A stretch of DNA of 64,000 nt from Blasia pusilla (lineage: Eukaryota > Marchantiophyta > Marchantiopsida > Blasiales), in contig CM114273.1 of assembly GCA_050084515.1 (NCBI GenBank), positions 39,804,001-39,868,000 on the forward strand, read 5' to 3'. Below are positions 48,447-60,887 of this stretch, piece after piece. Numbering within the stretch: position 1 is the first letter of the stretch; each line of letters opens with the position of its first letter. Below the pieces are notes generated by a model, which searched no databases, was not told the origin of the DNA, and was given only the letters and a program-made list of their open reading frames with translations. A program made the translations under genes and the position numbers.

Positions 48447-49089
48447 TGGAGATATTTTGGTGCTTCTTGTCTGATTTTTGGATGCCATGAGTTAGCATGG
48501 GATCGTACGTGTTCGTGTGTACGTTTATTGACAACGATGCATATTGTATAGCAATGTGTATACGCAAGACAGTTGTCACGACTTTTAGAATAGATCAGCG
48601 AGATCTAGTAGAGCGTCTTCAGAGATACTTGAGGACAGGCTCAAAAGGCCAAGGATAACCTGTTGAGGCCACGAGTAACCTGAGAGAGTAGGTTTTCCCT
48701 TCGTTTTGGCTCATTTGGAGCCATATAGAGAAACTTACTATTTTGGGTAAGTTTCTATTTAAAGCATAGTTTACTTTCCACTTTGGAAAGTGGCCCTTGA
48801 CCCGCTTCAGTAGGTCAAGAGCCAAGGAGATGACTTGCGAGCATAGGTTACCGAGGAGAGAGCTTGGGAGAGGGAAGGAGGTATACCTTCAAGAGATAGA
48901 GCTTGAAAGCTCATTCTCTCTTTGTTGAACCTCTTGGCATGAGGCGGTCGAGCTATGGTCTTGCTTGCCTTGTGTGTGCAACCCAAGCTTCTAATTAGGA
49001 GAGTGGGTTTGGTTTGACAAGAGAGAGAGAGAGTGCACACCATGGAGAGATTGGTGTGAGACATTGATGTGAGATCTACTTGATTTTAT
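48447..49089 (+). repeat. Probable gypsy 3' LTR
   Basis: Begins TGGAGATATTTTGGTGCTTC right after the polypurine tract. It contains a tatttaaag box near 48757, then a purine-rich stretch. Its first 135 bases recur at 49090-49224. Its right end is set only by where that second copy starts; it does not end in CA, so the length (643 bp) is uncertain. No partner was found upstream of gag. Confidence 0.5.
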
Positions 49090-49236
49090 TGGAGATATTT
49101 TGGTACTTCTTGTCTCCTTGTTTGGATGCAATGAGTTAGCATGGGATTGTGCGTGTTTGTGTGTATATTTATTGACAGCGATGTATATTGTGTAGCGATG
49201 TGTATGCGCACAACAATGATGATCACGTAGGATGAA
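49090..49236 (+). repeat. Second copy of the LTR start
   Basis: Matches 48447-48581 with scattered differences (tggagatattttggtacttc, then gagttagcatgggattgtg). It looks like a truncated tandem LTR left by recombination or by another insertion. Confidence 0.7.
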
Positions 49237-51293
49237 AAGAAGTGGGCAGATCTCCCGTAGGTTTTTCTAAAGCAATAGCCTATGTTTTTACTAAAGGATC
49301 TCCCACTATTTCAAGATTTGTCCGTATGATGTCTTTCACTTCATACTAAAATCCCATTTACAAAGTCCCACACATTGTAAACTAAACTAATGGCCTGATG
49401 TTGATATCCTATATGTCACAAAAATATAATTTTACAACTTTTCTAGAGTCGTAAAAGTTACAAAAAAATCCAAAAATACTAGAAGTTATAAATATGGATT
49501 TCACCATCAAGGGGGTCATGAATATTTCATAGAATTTATGATGTATAGGATGGCATAAATATTGGGCTTTTTATGTCGTTTGAGACATCATAAAAGGTTA
49601 TCTATTTTAACCCTCTACTTTGAATTTTTAGCCTCATAAAAGATTTCGTCATGATATTTTCGAGGGAAATGGGGGCAAGAAATTACCATGATTGTGGGGT
49701 GGTAAATTATCTTTCTTGTGGAGGGATAAATGTAGGTAAGAAGAGAAAATCACAATGCCTGAAAGGGGGGGTTTAAGTTTACCTATCTAGACGGGTGGTG
49801 ATAGGGAGGGTTTTACCACCACACGTAAGTAGAACCATAATGTGGGATGGTAAAAGGGTGGTAACTAGTAGACGAATTCTAGTTGTGCTCATTGATGAAC
49901 GAAAGATATGGGATGAAGCATTCTGAGCGAGAAAGAAGACATCTCGAGTAGTTGGTTTGTTCCAACATATCCCAATCATTGTCCAAATATGGGAACAAAT
50001 GTTCATGTTGAGGAAGTCCTCCTCTTGAAGAACATTCACTTCAATGACGATGAGCTAACACGCAACGAGGCCAACGGAGAATTCAACCTTTTTTTGGTGG
50101 AATTGAATTAGAGCTACTACAAGAGTTTTGGGAGTTTTATATTATCATACAGCTGCCACTCACAATGCTCATTGGCCTATCTTCTTCAATTGCAACTCAT
50201 CTCTTTTTACGAATGAAAAGTGCAAAGGAAAGTAATGAGATATTTAGTTAATCTAATCCAAAAACCCGCCCACATTCAGCCCAAAAATAGTCCTCAGTTG
50301 CCCCAATCAAGAAATAAAAGGAAGTGTGCATTCAGGGTCTATTTTACCATTAGGTATTCTACATAGAATTAGTTTTTTTTTTCTATCGTTAGTCTATTAT
50401 ATGCACATGATAGTACTTCTTGAGGATAATGGCCATTGCGACAAACCAAATATGAAATTATATAAGCACCCTCATACATATAGTTCATCTTTTTAAAAAT
50501 TGATGACATTTGTTGTTATCATATCTTAACCAGCGTTATTATCTCCGTTGCAAATTATGTGGGGTAAACACTACAACGTGTCCAATTACTTTTTTTACAC
50601 AGAAGTTTTGAGTAATCTTCCTATGATCAAAAAATATGAAAGTCATATATGTTTTTCGTGCACTTCCAATCATTCTTATTAGAAATATGCATTATTCCTA
50701 CATTTAGAAATTTGTTATGGTTAGGTGACACGTTCAATCCTAGGTTCGATCCTTCTTCTTCAGACTCAAACTCATATGTTCCCTCCCTCATTTCTCTGCC
50801 CATCTCATGAAACCATTTGAGACTTGTGTTGGGCAAAGAGAAACTTTACGAGTAGGATATGTTGGGGGAGAGAGTGTGAAAGACAAGCCAATAGATATCT
50901 CTACTTCTCTTTTGATATTTAACCCATGTTTGTAGCCATCCTATTCACTTTTATATATTCTTGATGCATATACATCAAGGATTTTTGGACTAGATGAATG
51001 GTTGGTTTATTTTGAATACGTCAAGGAGGTTGCATATGTGGACTCCTAATATATCTAGTTTGGGATTGATTACAATTTATCTCTTGTTGTTCTCTTACTA
51101 GCTATGCAAGCATTGAAATATCCAAGCAGGTTCTCTTTATGACCATGGTAGAATTCTATAACTAAGTATATGGACCATTCATATCTATCACCTTAAACTC
51201 ATAAATGTTTTTTTTCATATTATGCTTGTGTTTTGTGTAAGAACGAGATGACATGCAACAACAATGTCGCAATTATTTATTTATTTATTTAGT

Positions 51294-51350
<57 letters not shown>

Positions 51351-53843
51351 ATATGATAGCATATTCACGCATAGTGTTTTGTACAAGTCATTACTCCATG
51401 ATATCACACACTTAATATACACAACTTATCTATTTCAACCTTACATAGACTATATTGTGAAAATCCTTCCTCTAAACTTTCGTAGTCCTCTTTAAAATTC
51501 AATGTTCCCATATCTACCCTCGTATCACTCCTTATTTGAATCTTTTATGCATGTCATCATGACTTCTGAACATACAATCACTCGATTTTGAAAGTCAACA
51601 TAACTTCCCGCTACCTCTCCCACTACCCTATCCAACCTCTTTTTACATATTCCATACATTGCACAAGATTTAAAATTTAAAGTAATTTTTTTATTTAGCA
51701 TTATTGTGCAAGAACTGGTTCAAAGTAAAATTCCTATGAAACATCATTTTTTGTTTGGTTCATCCACTTTTACGCACACACGTGGTCACTAGTTGCATAA
51801 ACAAAGACTCCACATGAGGCGACAACCAATGTGTATACTTTGCAAAGGGAAATTGTACTACCACAAATGATAGTACTTTTTCAAATGAAACATTGTCTCC
51901 AATAAATTCTCTATCGACATATATGAAGTACCCATGCATAATATTGAGATATTTGGCCGAAAGTGCATTGAATTCTAGGAGCAAATTTATGTACTATGGT
52001 TGCTCCTAAATATGAAAAAATATATATAATCAGATCCACTTCAGCTAAATATTTTTCCATGATCTTTTTGCTTGCTAAACCCTAGAGCTTCAATATATGC
52101 CCGATGGTTCCACTTTAAAATTATTCCTTTATTGAGCTTGCCAAAATTATAAAAACAAAAATATTTTTGAGTCAAGTTTCCATCTTTGGAAATACCCCAC
52201 ATACCAAAAATATCCAATTTTTCCATTGAGTCTTTTCATTTCCTTCTGACCCAATGCATCGCACGGGAAACAAATTGCTAGTTGTAGTAATCGTGAATAT
52301 AGAAGCAAGTTTGCAATTTAATGAATTTGGAAGGTAAATTTTGCAAGGATGGTTAAATAAACTCATGTACGTAGACATGAGACGTCGATAGTCTTGTAAG
52401 AGAATCTATGTAGTATGGATGCCTTATATGTCAATGTTTAAGTCGTACCTTTTGAAATTATTCACTATAAGGAAATGGCAAAAAATAGAGTACACATAGC
52501 GTAGTTTTTTTTACTTGGTTCTCCTTGGAACTGGTCTGTTTAGTAGGAGGATTTTTTTAAGTCTGGGAATAACGAAGTGAATGAATGAAATGGTTTGAAA
52601 AAATTATCAATTGTATATACTTAAGTGGAAGCTAAATATAGTCATTATGTTAAAGTCTATAATATCAAAATTAATTATAAATAATCAATTTATCCAAGTG
52701 AGTTGAGGAATTCTAATAGCCGCATACAAATGTTTCAATTTTGAGAGGGTTGTATTGCATAGCTATAATTGCAAATAGCAAGGAAAGGCCTACACCTTTG
52801 TTTGTGAAATCATAAAAAATGGAAGTTTCACGACATACAAGTGAGGCGGATTGTGAAGAATGCATCTTGGAGATTACACCTTTGTTGGGCTACTAAACAT
52901 GTGGGCGTACTAATTTGGTAAAGGCAACATTTATAAATTGATTGTATGGTGAATAATTCAAGCAACTAGATTGGAAATGACATATTCAATGCGTACAATA
53001 ATTACAAATAAATTAATGCATAATATTTGGATAATGTTCAACATGAACTCAAGAATGACCACTTCTTCTTTAGGTTTGTCATAAGACACAACTATGAACT
53101 TGGAAACCACTATCATTTTCTTGAAAACATAATTATTGTCATACTATTCTTTCATTCTTATTCCTCATTTTTTCCAAGATTATCATTTTATTTTCCCTTA
53201 GAGCCAAACTTGGAAAGTTCACAAATTTTAACTCGTTTAATACACCTAAAACTTTAAATGCATGAATTTATTATTTAAAATGAGAAAAGATCATGAATAG
53301 GAGAGAGGCTCAAGAATAATACACAAGATCCTTGATGATTTGGGAGAAAAGAAATTTCCTTTTCCAACCCCGTCTCTCACTTTAGTGAAGAAAATCTCTC
53401 ATGTATTTTGGAGAAATTTTCATGTCCCACCATTATCCTAATTCTCCTCCTCATTTTCATCCAAAAAATAAAAATAAAAATAAATTTTCTCCCCAATAAG
53501 TTTGAAAATCAGAAAATTTAAAGAGAAAAATTTATTTTTAATAAAATTTAAAATGATTCCTTATTCCACCATTTTCTTCTCCTTCCATCTATTTAAAAAA
53601 AATAGTCTTTCATTTTCTTTTGGAATAAACTTGAAAATTTTAGCTTTTAGGTATTTATTTGATCTAAACACTAAAATTATTGTTTAATTTTCCCTCACCA
53701 ACAATTTTATCATATTTTTAAAAATTATCTAGTGGAATTTATGTTTGAATTGACTTGTCACCAAATTGTGTTTACATCCTACTATATTTTTTTATAATTT
53801 AGAAAAATTAACTTCTTATGAAATTAATTAATTAATTATAAAA
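49237..53843. other. AT-rich intergenic tract
   Basis: About 4.6 kb with no recognised gene. Open frames are short and low-complexity. It contains a compound microsatellite at 51294-51348 and homopolymer-rich stretches near 53400-53750. I see no domain, LTR or terminal repeat that I can defend. Confidence 0.5.
51294..51348. repeat. Compound (TA)n(GA)n microsatellite
   Basis: About 11 TA units followed by about 16 AG units, preceded by three tttatttatt-type units. Simple sequence, no coding meaning. Confidence 0.95.
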
Positions 53844-54916
53844 TCATACTATTAAGGGCGTCAGCCCTTTGCTAAGAAACTCTTAGGGAACGCCATGTGA
53901 AACCTGTCAGAAATTATTGTTTAATTTTCCTTATACTAAGCTAAGATATGAATAGAAAAGAGATTTCTTAAATAATAATTAATTTTTTGTTTTAAGATAA
54001 ATTTAAATTTAAAATATTTTTTTCATTATCAGTTTCTTTTTTCATTTTAGAAATTTAAATTCTTATTTCAAAATTTAGGGGAAAAACTAAAAATTTTAAT
54101 TTTAATTTAATTTTGGAAGGGAAATTACATATTACTTTAGAAATATGTCATTTAATCTCCTTTTCAAGCTTTAATTGTGAGGGATTTTTTTAAGGAATAT
54201 TTTGAGAGAAACTTTGGATCAAAATGAGTGAATTTTTTTACTGATTGAGAAACTTTGAAGACCCCTATCAAAATTTTCCATGAATTGATGATTTTGTTTT
54301 AATTTTACCTTATATTAAGCAGAAAATAAGAACGGGTAAGGTTTTCATAATAATTAATTATTTATAATTAACTGAAATTCAAATATCTTCCCCGATGAAA
54401 TCTTTAGAGTCTTTTTCATTTTCTAATCTTTCCTCATTTGAAAATTTCAAACTACTTTTTCAAGGTTCATGCAAACAAAATTTAAAGTTTAGTTTTGAGG
54501 GGAAATTAAAATTTCTTTTGGGAAAAATTTGAAAAGGATAATAGGACACTAGTGGGACAAGAATTATTCTTCAAAAGAAGGGAAGACCTCTTGTTTCTAT
54601 TTTATTTTAACTTTCAAGTTAGATTGGGGGAAAATGTAATCCCTCTTTTGGGAAAAAAAATCATCCGAATAAGTGATTTTATTTTATTTATTGAGAGACG
54701 GGGATTGGAAAAGGGATAAATTATTTTTCAAAATTAATGAAAGAAAATCTATGAAAATTTGTTTTGGGCGGAATTAGATTTATTATAAAAAAATTGTTTT
54801 TTCTTAAAAATTTTCATTTTAAAAAAATAAACTTTATTCATCGTGTGTCCTCTCATTTCATAATGTGAGTTTTTCACCATGAATCTGCATCATTTGCACG
54901 GGCAAGAAATTACTAG
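53844..54916 (+). mobile_element. Non-autonomous Helitron candidate (1073 bp)
   Basis: Left junction A|TCATACTATTAAGGGCGTC and right end ...TTGCACGGGCAAGAAATTACTAG|T. TC start, CTAG end, A/T host site, and a GC-rich stem (TTGC/GCAA) ending 8 bases before CTAG all fit plant Helitrons. The inside is AT-rich and noncoding. Part of it resembles 44150-44690 inside the CACTA element. Confidence 0.6.
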
Positions 54917-56659
54917 TGTATTAGGGTCACTCACTACCGCACCCGTGGGAGTCGTGGCAACGGCCATACCCATTTGAAGAAAAGGAACATCCGAAAGAAA
55001 TTTTTGTCTTGTTTCGGACTATACCAATTTTTAAATTATTATTTATAAAAAAGTTATTATTATTATTCAATAAAGTCCATTCGTGTAGACTACACGGAAA
55101 TTTCCTCTGCCCCGTATTTGTCGGAGGAAATGAGGGGCCATAATTTACTTTTGATCATTCAACTCTAATTTTAGAGTCCTAGAAAACTTGGAAGTTTGGA
55201 ACCCGATAAAACTGAAAGGAAAGATTCGACGTGGCCTTCTTTTGGACTTCTCAAAAAGAGGTAAGGGAAATAATAATAGTAAATAATTAATGATGAAAAC
55301 GCACCACCCCTGCCAAGTGTTGCATAGTGAACCATAAATTCCTTCGGCATGCCTCTTGTCTCCCTCGCCTTCGCAAGCAAGCCAGCTAGCTTGACTCGGT
55401 GCAATACTTGCGTTCGCGCGCGCCGCTGGGCGGTGTCCCATTGGCTGATGGCGTGCGGAATCTCTGTATGGCAGCTGTCGGCTTCTGCTGCTGGGGATAA
55501 AATTAGACCGACGCTTCACAGTACGTAGGATCACTCCCCAGACAGTGGCGGACCGTTGCACATAAGAGAAAGTAGACACCTCATGCGCGAGGGAAGCTCA
55601 GCGATCCACCGGGATGAGCACTGAGCAGACGGGCTCAGGGCTCTGTAAAGCCGGCCGACAAAATTTGGAAATATATGATACGTAACTGTAAGTTCAGGAT
55701 ATATCCCGACGTGAAATTAGGGTTCCCTTTGTAGAGAAAATATGGTAATATTACCGACCGGGATTCGAAAACGCCTGGAGCACTGGGTCGCTTTATGTCG
55801 GGATTTTCCCGGTATGGCTCATTCCCGGTACGGTCCAAGTCAGTACCGAGCCCCATCTCTCCTCTGTTCCTGCGCTTTCTCACTCTCTCGCCGAGCAGTA
55901 CGGATGTGCAGTTTGCTGCTGTGTGTGTTGTGTTGGGGAGTTTTCGGGCGAGCCGCGAGTAGACTGCCCTAGGACTCACGCAGCATCCTGCGGCGCGGTG
56001 GGAGATTCCATGGACAAGCGATGGAGACGAACGCGGATGGTACAAAGTAGTTTACTGGAACGGAAGAAGTCTTTTGCAGATTGATAGATGGATGGTGGAG
56101 AGGTCAGAGTTGGGAAGGTGATGACTGAGATCTATCTCACAGGATTTGAGTAAGTTCGTCGAAGCCTTGGTGTCTGCGTTTCGGAGAGGTGGGGAATGTA
56201 TGAGGCGCGATCGATCGGAATTGTACCATGTGTTCGCTGCACGCTATTATTGCCTTCTGTCGGTGGATTCCGGTTGCAGTACAATGTGGAGGGCGGAGTC
56301 GTACGAGCTTCAGGGCACGTAGCTCTCATTGAAGGAGGTACCGGCGTCTCTTGCGAGTGAGGTAGACGCGCATGCTTTTCGAATGCGGTTGGATGGTCCC
56401 TGTCCCATCGTGATCTTACATCCGCAGAAACAATGAATTGGCTGCAGCGTGGATCGATTCCTAGACAAAAGAAGTGACCGGAGCTATTGGGGGGGAGGAG
56501 ATTCTTTCTTTATCGCGCTTCCCAGATCAAGAACCATTACGGGGAAGCGCTTCCCAGATCAAGAACCATTACGGGGAAGGAGGAGTGAAGGGTCTGGGTA
56601 TCTACGCAGTCTAGGCAATCACGGGATCGAACGTTGAAACTGCCACAAATCTATTCGTC
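54917..56659 (+). other. Upstream region of the PILS gene
   Basis: AT-rich until about 55300, then genic composition. It presumably contains the PILS promoter and a long 5' UTR. Several short upstream frames exist (for example 56449-56637). A 32-bp tandem duplication lies at 56515-56578. Minus-strand frames at 55145-55579 and 55635-56045 match nothing I know. Confidence 0.45.
56515..56578. repeat. 32-bp perfect tandem duplication in the PILS leader
   Basis: Units 56515-56546 and 56547-56578 are identical (start gcgcttcccagatcaagaac). About 80 bp upstream of the PILS start codon. Confidence 0.92.
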
Positions 56660-58081
56660 ATGTCTCTGGACGCAAATCTGAGCTTAGTGATGAAGGTAGC
56701 GAAGTCGTGGGGGAGTACGAAAGAATCGGTCGCAGAGTTGGCGGTGGTCCCGCTCTTGAAAGTCTTATGCATGGGAGCGCTGGGGACCATTTTGGCACAT
56801 CCTCGAATCGACGTGATCAAGCCACTGACGACGACGCTGTTGAGTAAGCTCGTGTTCACCCTCTTCTTGCCGTGCCTCATCTTCACAGAGCTCGGCGCGA
56901 TCATCACTTTCCAGAACTTGCTGGAATGGTGGTTTATACCTGTCAACGTGATACTTAGCTCTGTCATTGGATGCGTCGTCGGGTTTCTTGTTGCAATTAT
57001 ATGCAGACCTCCTCCGAAGTTTGTCCGATTTACGATAGTCATGACCGGCGTCGGGAACACTGGAAATATCCCTTTGGCGATCATCGGAGCCATCTGTCAT
57101 AGAAACAATACACCCTTTGGGCCCAATTGTAATCAGATTGGAGTGGCCTACGTTTCCTTTTCCACATGGATTTCGGCTATCATCGTTTACACATTTGTGT
57201 ATCATATGCTTGAGCCTCCGGATTTCGAGGACGTCGACGGAGCACTTGAACCGGGATTAGGGAATACGGATGGTGAAGAAAAGGAATTGCTCATTGATGT
57301 TGCATCGGACAACGTGACCGAAACTATGCCAGACGACGTGACGAAGGCCCGGCCTGCCCACCCCTCCGTTCTTGAGGCCGAGTGGCCGGGGTTGGAAGCT
57401 GCTCACAATGAGAACTTTCGGATTCCTGTTCTGAAGCAAATTTGGTTTCAGTCGCCCCTCATTTCGCAGCACTCGCTAACTTCCGATGACCACTACGGTT
57501 CCAGTAGATTGCTGTGCATAAAGGAGCCCAGAGTGGTGCAAAAAATTAGAAAGGTGGCTGAGCGAACGCCTCTCGAGCATATTCTGCAACCTCCTACTAT
57601 CGCATCGATCCTGGCCATTGCAGTAGGATTGTTCCCGAGAGCGAAGGGAGTGGTCTTTGGAGTCGGCGCCCCTCTTGCGTTCCTCGATGATAGTATTGAA
57701 ATCCTTGCCTGTGCTATGGTTCCATGTATCATGCTCGTGTTGGGAGGAACTCTTTCCGTTGGCCCAGCGAGATCCGAGCTAGGGCTTAAAACGACGATCG
57801 TCATCTGTTTCACTCGCCTGTTCGTGCTACCTGCGATTGGGATTGGAGTGGTCACCCTCGCAGGGAACCTGGGATGTTTCCCTCAAGACGATAACATGTT
57901 CAAATTCGTCCTGCTTCTCCACCACGCAATGCCTACTGCCATCTTGTGCGGAGCCATGGCTAGTCTACGGGGTCACGGTGAACGAGAAGCATCGTCGCTG
58001 ATCTTCTGGCAACACACCGTCGCCGTCTTCTCGGTTGCTCTCTACATAGCCATTTATCTCAGTCTCCTGAGCTACACCTGA
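56660..58081 (+). CDS. PIN-LIKES (PILS) auxin efflux carrier family protein
   Basis: A 473-residue membrane protein in one open frame. PILS proteins sit in the endoplasmic reticulum and limit nuclear auxin by sequestering it. The N-terminal half has about five membrane segments (roughly residues 26-46, 64-83, 91-115, 123-145, 160-182). The motif GVGNTGNIPLAIIGAICH (130-147) is the family signature. A hydrophilic central loop (about 183-305) is acidic at its start. The C-terminal half begins LQPPTIASILAIAVGLFP and adds about four or five segments, ending VAVFSVALYIAIYLSLLSYT. The length fits the family (about 390-460) with a longer loop. The start ATG 56660 is the first in frame with conserved sequence. 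Seed-plant PILS genes usually have several introns, so the uninterrupted frame is notable; it may be lineage-typical or a retrocopy. Confidence 0.93.
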   Translation: MSLDANLSLVMKVAKSWGSTKESVAELAVVPLLKVLCMGALGTILAHPRIDVIKPLTTTLLSKLVFTLFLPCLIFTELGAIITFQNLLEWWFIPVNVILSSVIGCVVGFLVAIICRPPPKFVRFTIVMTGVGNTGNIPLAIIGAICHRNNTPFGPNCNQIGVAYVSFSTWISAIIVYTFVYHMLEPPDFEDVDGALEPGLGNTDGEEKELLIDVASDNVTETMPDDVTKARPAHPSVLEAEWPGLEAAHNENFRIPVLKQIWFQSPLISQHSLTSDDHYGSSRLLCIKEPRVVQKIRKVAERTPLEHILQPPTIASILAIAVGLFPRAKGVVFGVGAPLAFLDDSIEILACAMVPCIMLVLGGTLSVGPARSELGLKTTIVICFTRLFVLPAIGIGVVTLAGNLGCFPQDDNMFKFVLLLHHAMPTAILCGAMASLRGHGEREASSLIFWQHTVAVFSVALYIAIYLSLLSYT

Positions 58082-58109
58082 TCACAGCCAACATGTCTCC
58101 CTCACTCGA

Positions 58110-58420
58110 GCCGCCGGAGAAGATATATGTGAGCTAGTGTCAAACCATCCGTAAATCCGGGCTACCAACGAATTCTTTCCCAGCGAGCCTCTCATACCCC
58201 TCAGTTCTTCGCCACAACAAACTCGCCCTTTCATCGATATTACGAACGCGACAGCTTCACTTCCCGGACAGGAGACATGTGCACTCGCAATAGTGTCACA
58301 CCATCCGTAGAGCTGAGCCACAAGCGAATTCTTTCCGAGAGACCCTCTCATACCCCTCGGTCCTTCGCCACATGCAACCCGCCCTTTCATCGATAGTCCG
58401 AGCCGACAGCTTCACTTCCC
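58110..58420. repeat. 156-bp tandem direct repeat, two copies
   Basis: Copies at about 58110-58267 and 58268-58420 share agtgtca.accatccgta, gaattctttcc, ctctcatacccctc and cgccctttcatcgata. The period is a multiple of three. A minus-strand frame (58082-58390) therefore repeats a 52-residue unit beginning MKGRV.CGE. It lies just behind the PILS stop, probably in its 3' UTR. Confidence 0.85.
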
Positions 58421-59672
58421 TTCGAACAAATCAGAGCGCGCTCCATCTCCGCTGACGCCTACGCCGACGATGAGTTATGGGGAAGTTGCCGCCGGAGGGC
58501 GTCCACGAGAGCATCTTCTCCGGTGCCGCAATACGGCTTCCAGCCGGACGCCGCACAAACAATAATTCGGCTTATGGCTACCCTTATGGCTACCTGGAGG
58601 GGAACCGGAGGAAGCAAATCTGCATGCAACGTGGCAGCTCGATATCGTCACCATCTGGCGTCGATAGCGACGGGTGTCACACCCGTCCATCCGATTACGA
58701 AATCCCGTCACATGAACTTCCGATCAACAAGTGTGCGGCCCCTACACTGACATAGGGCTATAATTAGTAGGTTTAATAAATTACTTAGTAAAGAGTTGAA
58801 TATAACGGATTAAAATTTGAAACCGGCAAAGAAGTGATTAGGTTAGATTGCAAGAAAATGGCTAGATAATTTTAGTGAATCATTTTTAGTATTTTGATAA
58901 TGATAATCTTTTGAAGATAGTATAGAGCGGATGTTAAAAATGTTAGATGTAGAAGTAAACGTCCGAAGGGCTCTCATGCGAATTTGGAAAATGTGGAGAT
59001 TGTGAGAGTACATGAATCCATCTTGTAGAGAAGTAGAGTATCTGCAAGATTTGAAAAGTCAAAGTTTTATACGATGAAATTCAGCAAGTGAGTGTAGAGG
59101 AAGGCTTATAAAAAGTGAAGAAAGTGTGTGACAGAATAGTGTGAAAACATGGAAGTAGTGCATGTGGAAATTGTAAAGTAGCAATGGAGATACATATGAA
59201 ATTTATAGCACATTGGATGTGAAAGTCAACATGATGTCACTGTCATAATATCCAGAGTTCAATCTGTATTATCCAGGTTGTGAATTTGGAATGTTGAAAG
59301 TGGAATTTTCCAACCTCTACATCAGGTTGGAAAATTGAACAATAGAGTTGAAAGTAGCAAGAACATAAGGAAATGTATGATGATGACCATGTAATGAAGA
59401 AGAAAATACAAGAGCAGAAATGAAATGACTCCCGAGTGTAGAAGATATAAAACACAGTAGAGACACTGCATGAAAATCTTTTTGAAAAAGTATAGTGGAC
59501 GGTAAGATAATGGACAAAAGCCATGTACTATATCTGTACATAATGTAAAGCTGTCTGTAGTTAATAGTGAGATAGTAGCCTGAGAGCAAACTTGAAAATT
59601 GCTGAAATCATATATGTGTATAATGAATGTAGAGTGGAAATAGAACTTGAATGGGCAGCGTAACTACCTAAA
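58421..59672. other. Region between PILS and the helicase-bearing tract
   Basis: The first 330 bp are GC-rich, with a 92-residue plus frame (58477-58755) of unknown nature. From 58760 the DNA turns sharply AT/AG-rich with no recognised gene. Confidence 0.4.
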
Positions 59673-60110
59673 TCAAATGAATTTGCACAACAGAGATTGA
59701 ATAAGTAGTGCCTGAAGCTCTAACTTTGGATTGCCTTCTACAAGATCTGAAGTACATTTGAGAAAGTCTTTGAAGTAGGTAGAAGCACTTGAAAGGTTGT
59801 CTTTGTAAGTGTCTACTGCTGGTTCTGCTGTAGTAGCCCTCTCAATAGCATCACGAACTTTAGAAAAAAGTGTAGTGATATCAGAACTCAGAGCATCATT
59901 CTGATCTTGAAGCTGGTCTAGCTTTTGAAGCAACCTGGTGTAGACGTGAAGTGGCACATGTGAGTCGTGAGAAGAGTGATGGAAGTTTGGTACTTCTGGT
60001 TCACTGGTTGAATGCTGCACTCCTGAATCTGCATGTATATGGCGGTTGAAGGGGGGACGGCGGCATGTTATCCTTGTTTTGACCTACGTGGAAATGCTCA
60101 TGATAATCTT
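59673..60110 (-). CDS. Hypothetical coiled-coil-like open frame
   Basis: The minus frame includes HVYTRLLQKLDQLQDQNDAL, then a heptad-like Leu/Ile pattern for about 60 residues. It matches no family I know. It lies downstream of the helicase relic on the same strand and may be an accessory frame of that element or chance. No start codon is compelling. Confidence 0.3.
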
Positions 60111-60887
60111 TAGAAAGCATGGAGAAGTAGTTTGGAAAGTGAAAGAAGATGACAGATTGCAAAGAAAGTGTAGTGTGTAAGAAACAATGATGGAAAGTGC
60201 ATAAGCATACATAATGGTTCAAAACTGAGAGTAGATAATATAAAAGAGCTCAAGTAATAACAGAAAAGTGTGTTCTCGAAGTTTTTCAAGAATTTAAAAG
60301 TTGTAATGAACATCAGAAGTGCAATGAATTGCAGTAAAATTTGTGCAATAGAAAATCTTTTCAAGCTGAAAAGAAGAAAACTGGCATATGTTTTGTTCCT
60401 GTAAACACTTTGGATGTTAAGTGTAGGAGGTTTATTGTGATGTTCATGGCTTTGGTGTGAAAGTGGTAAGCACTTTGCCGAGAATCCGTAACAAGAGGTA
60501 CTAGAAAAGTGTGTTTGCAAGAAAGGATGAGAAACCTTGCATTAGAAGAGTGTTAGCAAAGCAAAAAAATTGAAAGTATGTATGTAGAAGTGTACAAAAA
60601 GCTGAAATACCTTAGTTTACTATGCACACTTGCGTTTTGCTGGTAAAGTAATATGATTTGAAGGCTCAAAAGTAGTAAGATCTATACAAATACAAGTGAT
60701 CATAACACAAGGCAAATCATGGGATGAGAAATTTCGACTTCACAACAAGGATGCACCTTCTATAGGTACTCCTCTCCATAATTGTCCACTTCATCTTCAT
60801 TCAAATTTATTTTCTCTACTATTATTCTTCATTATCTTACTCCTTCTATGTGTGTCTTTAGGTATTCAAAAAGAGGCCCTTCGCTAA

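Larger units (their letters stand above)
36045..49236 (+). mobile_element. Ty3/gypsy retrotransposon carrying a DNA methyltransferase and a PHD finger
   Basis: Domain order is gag, two zinc knuckles, aspartic protease, C5 cytosine methyltransferase, reverse transcriptase, RNase H, integrase, PHD-like finger. RT-RNase H before integrase defines Ty3/gypsy. A polypurine tract (agctaggggggcgat) ends at 48446, and an LTR-like sequence follows. All modules are broken by stops or indels, so this copy is dead. A CACTA transposon (39646-44908) splits it; without that insert the coding part is about 7 kb. The methyltransferase sits in the polyprotein between protease and RT, in the same frame as gag and protease except for small indels, so it is a built-in module and not a later insertion. 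Confidence 0.88.

Noticed and set aside
56611-57855. Long minus-strand frames (160, 146 and 120 residues)
   Set aside because: They are antisense to the PILS coding region and have no motifs.
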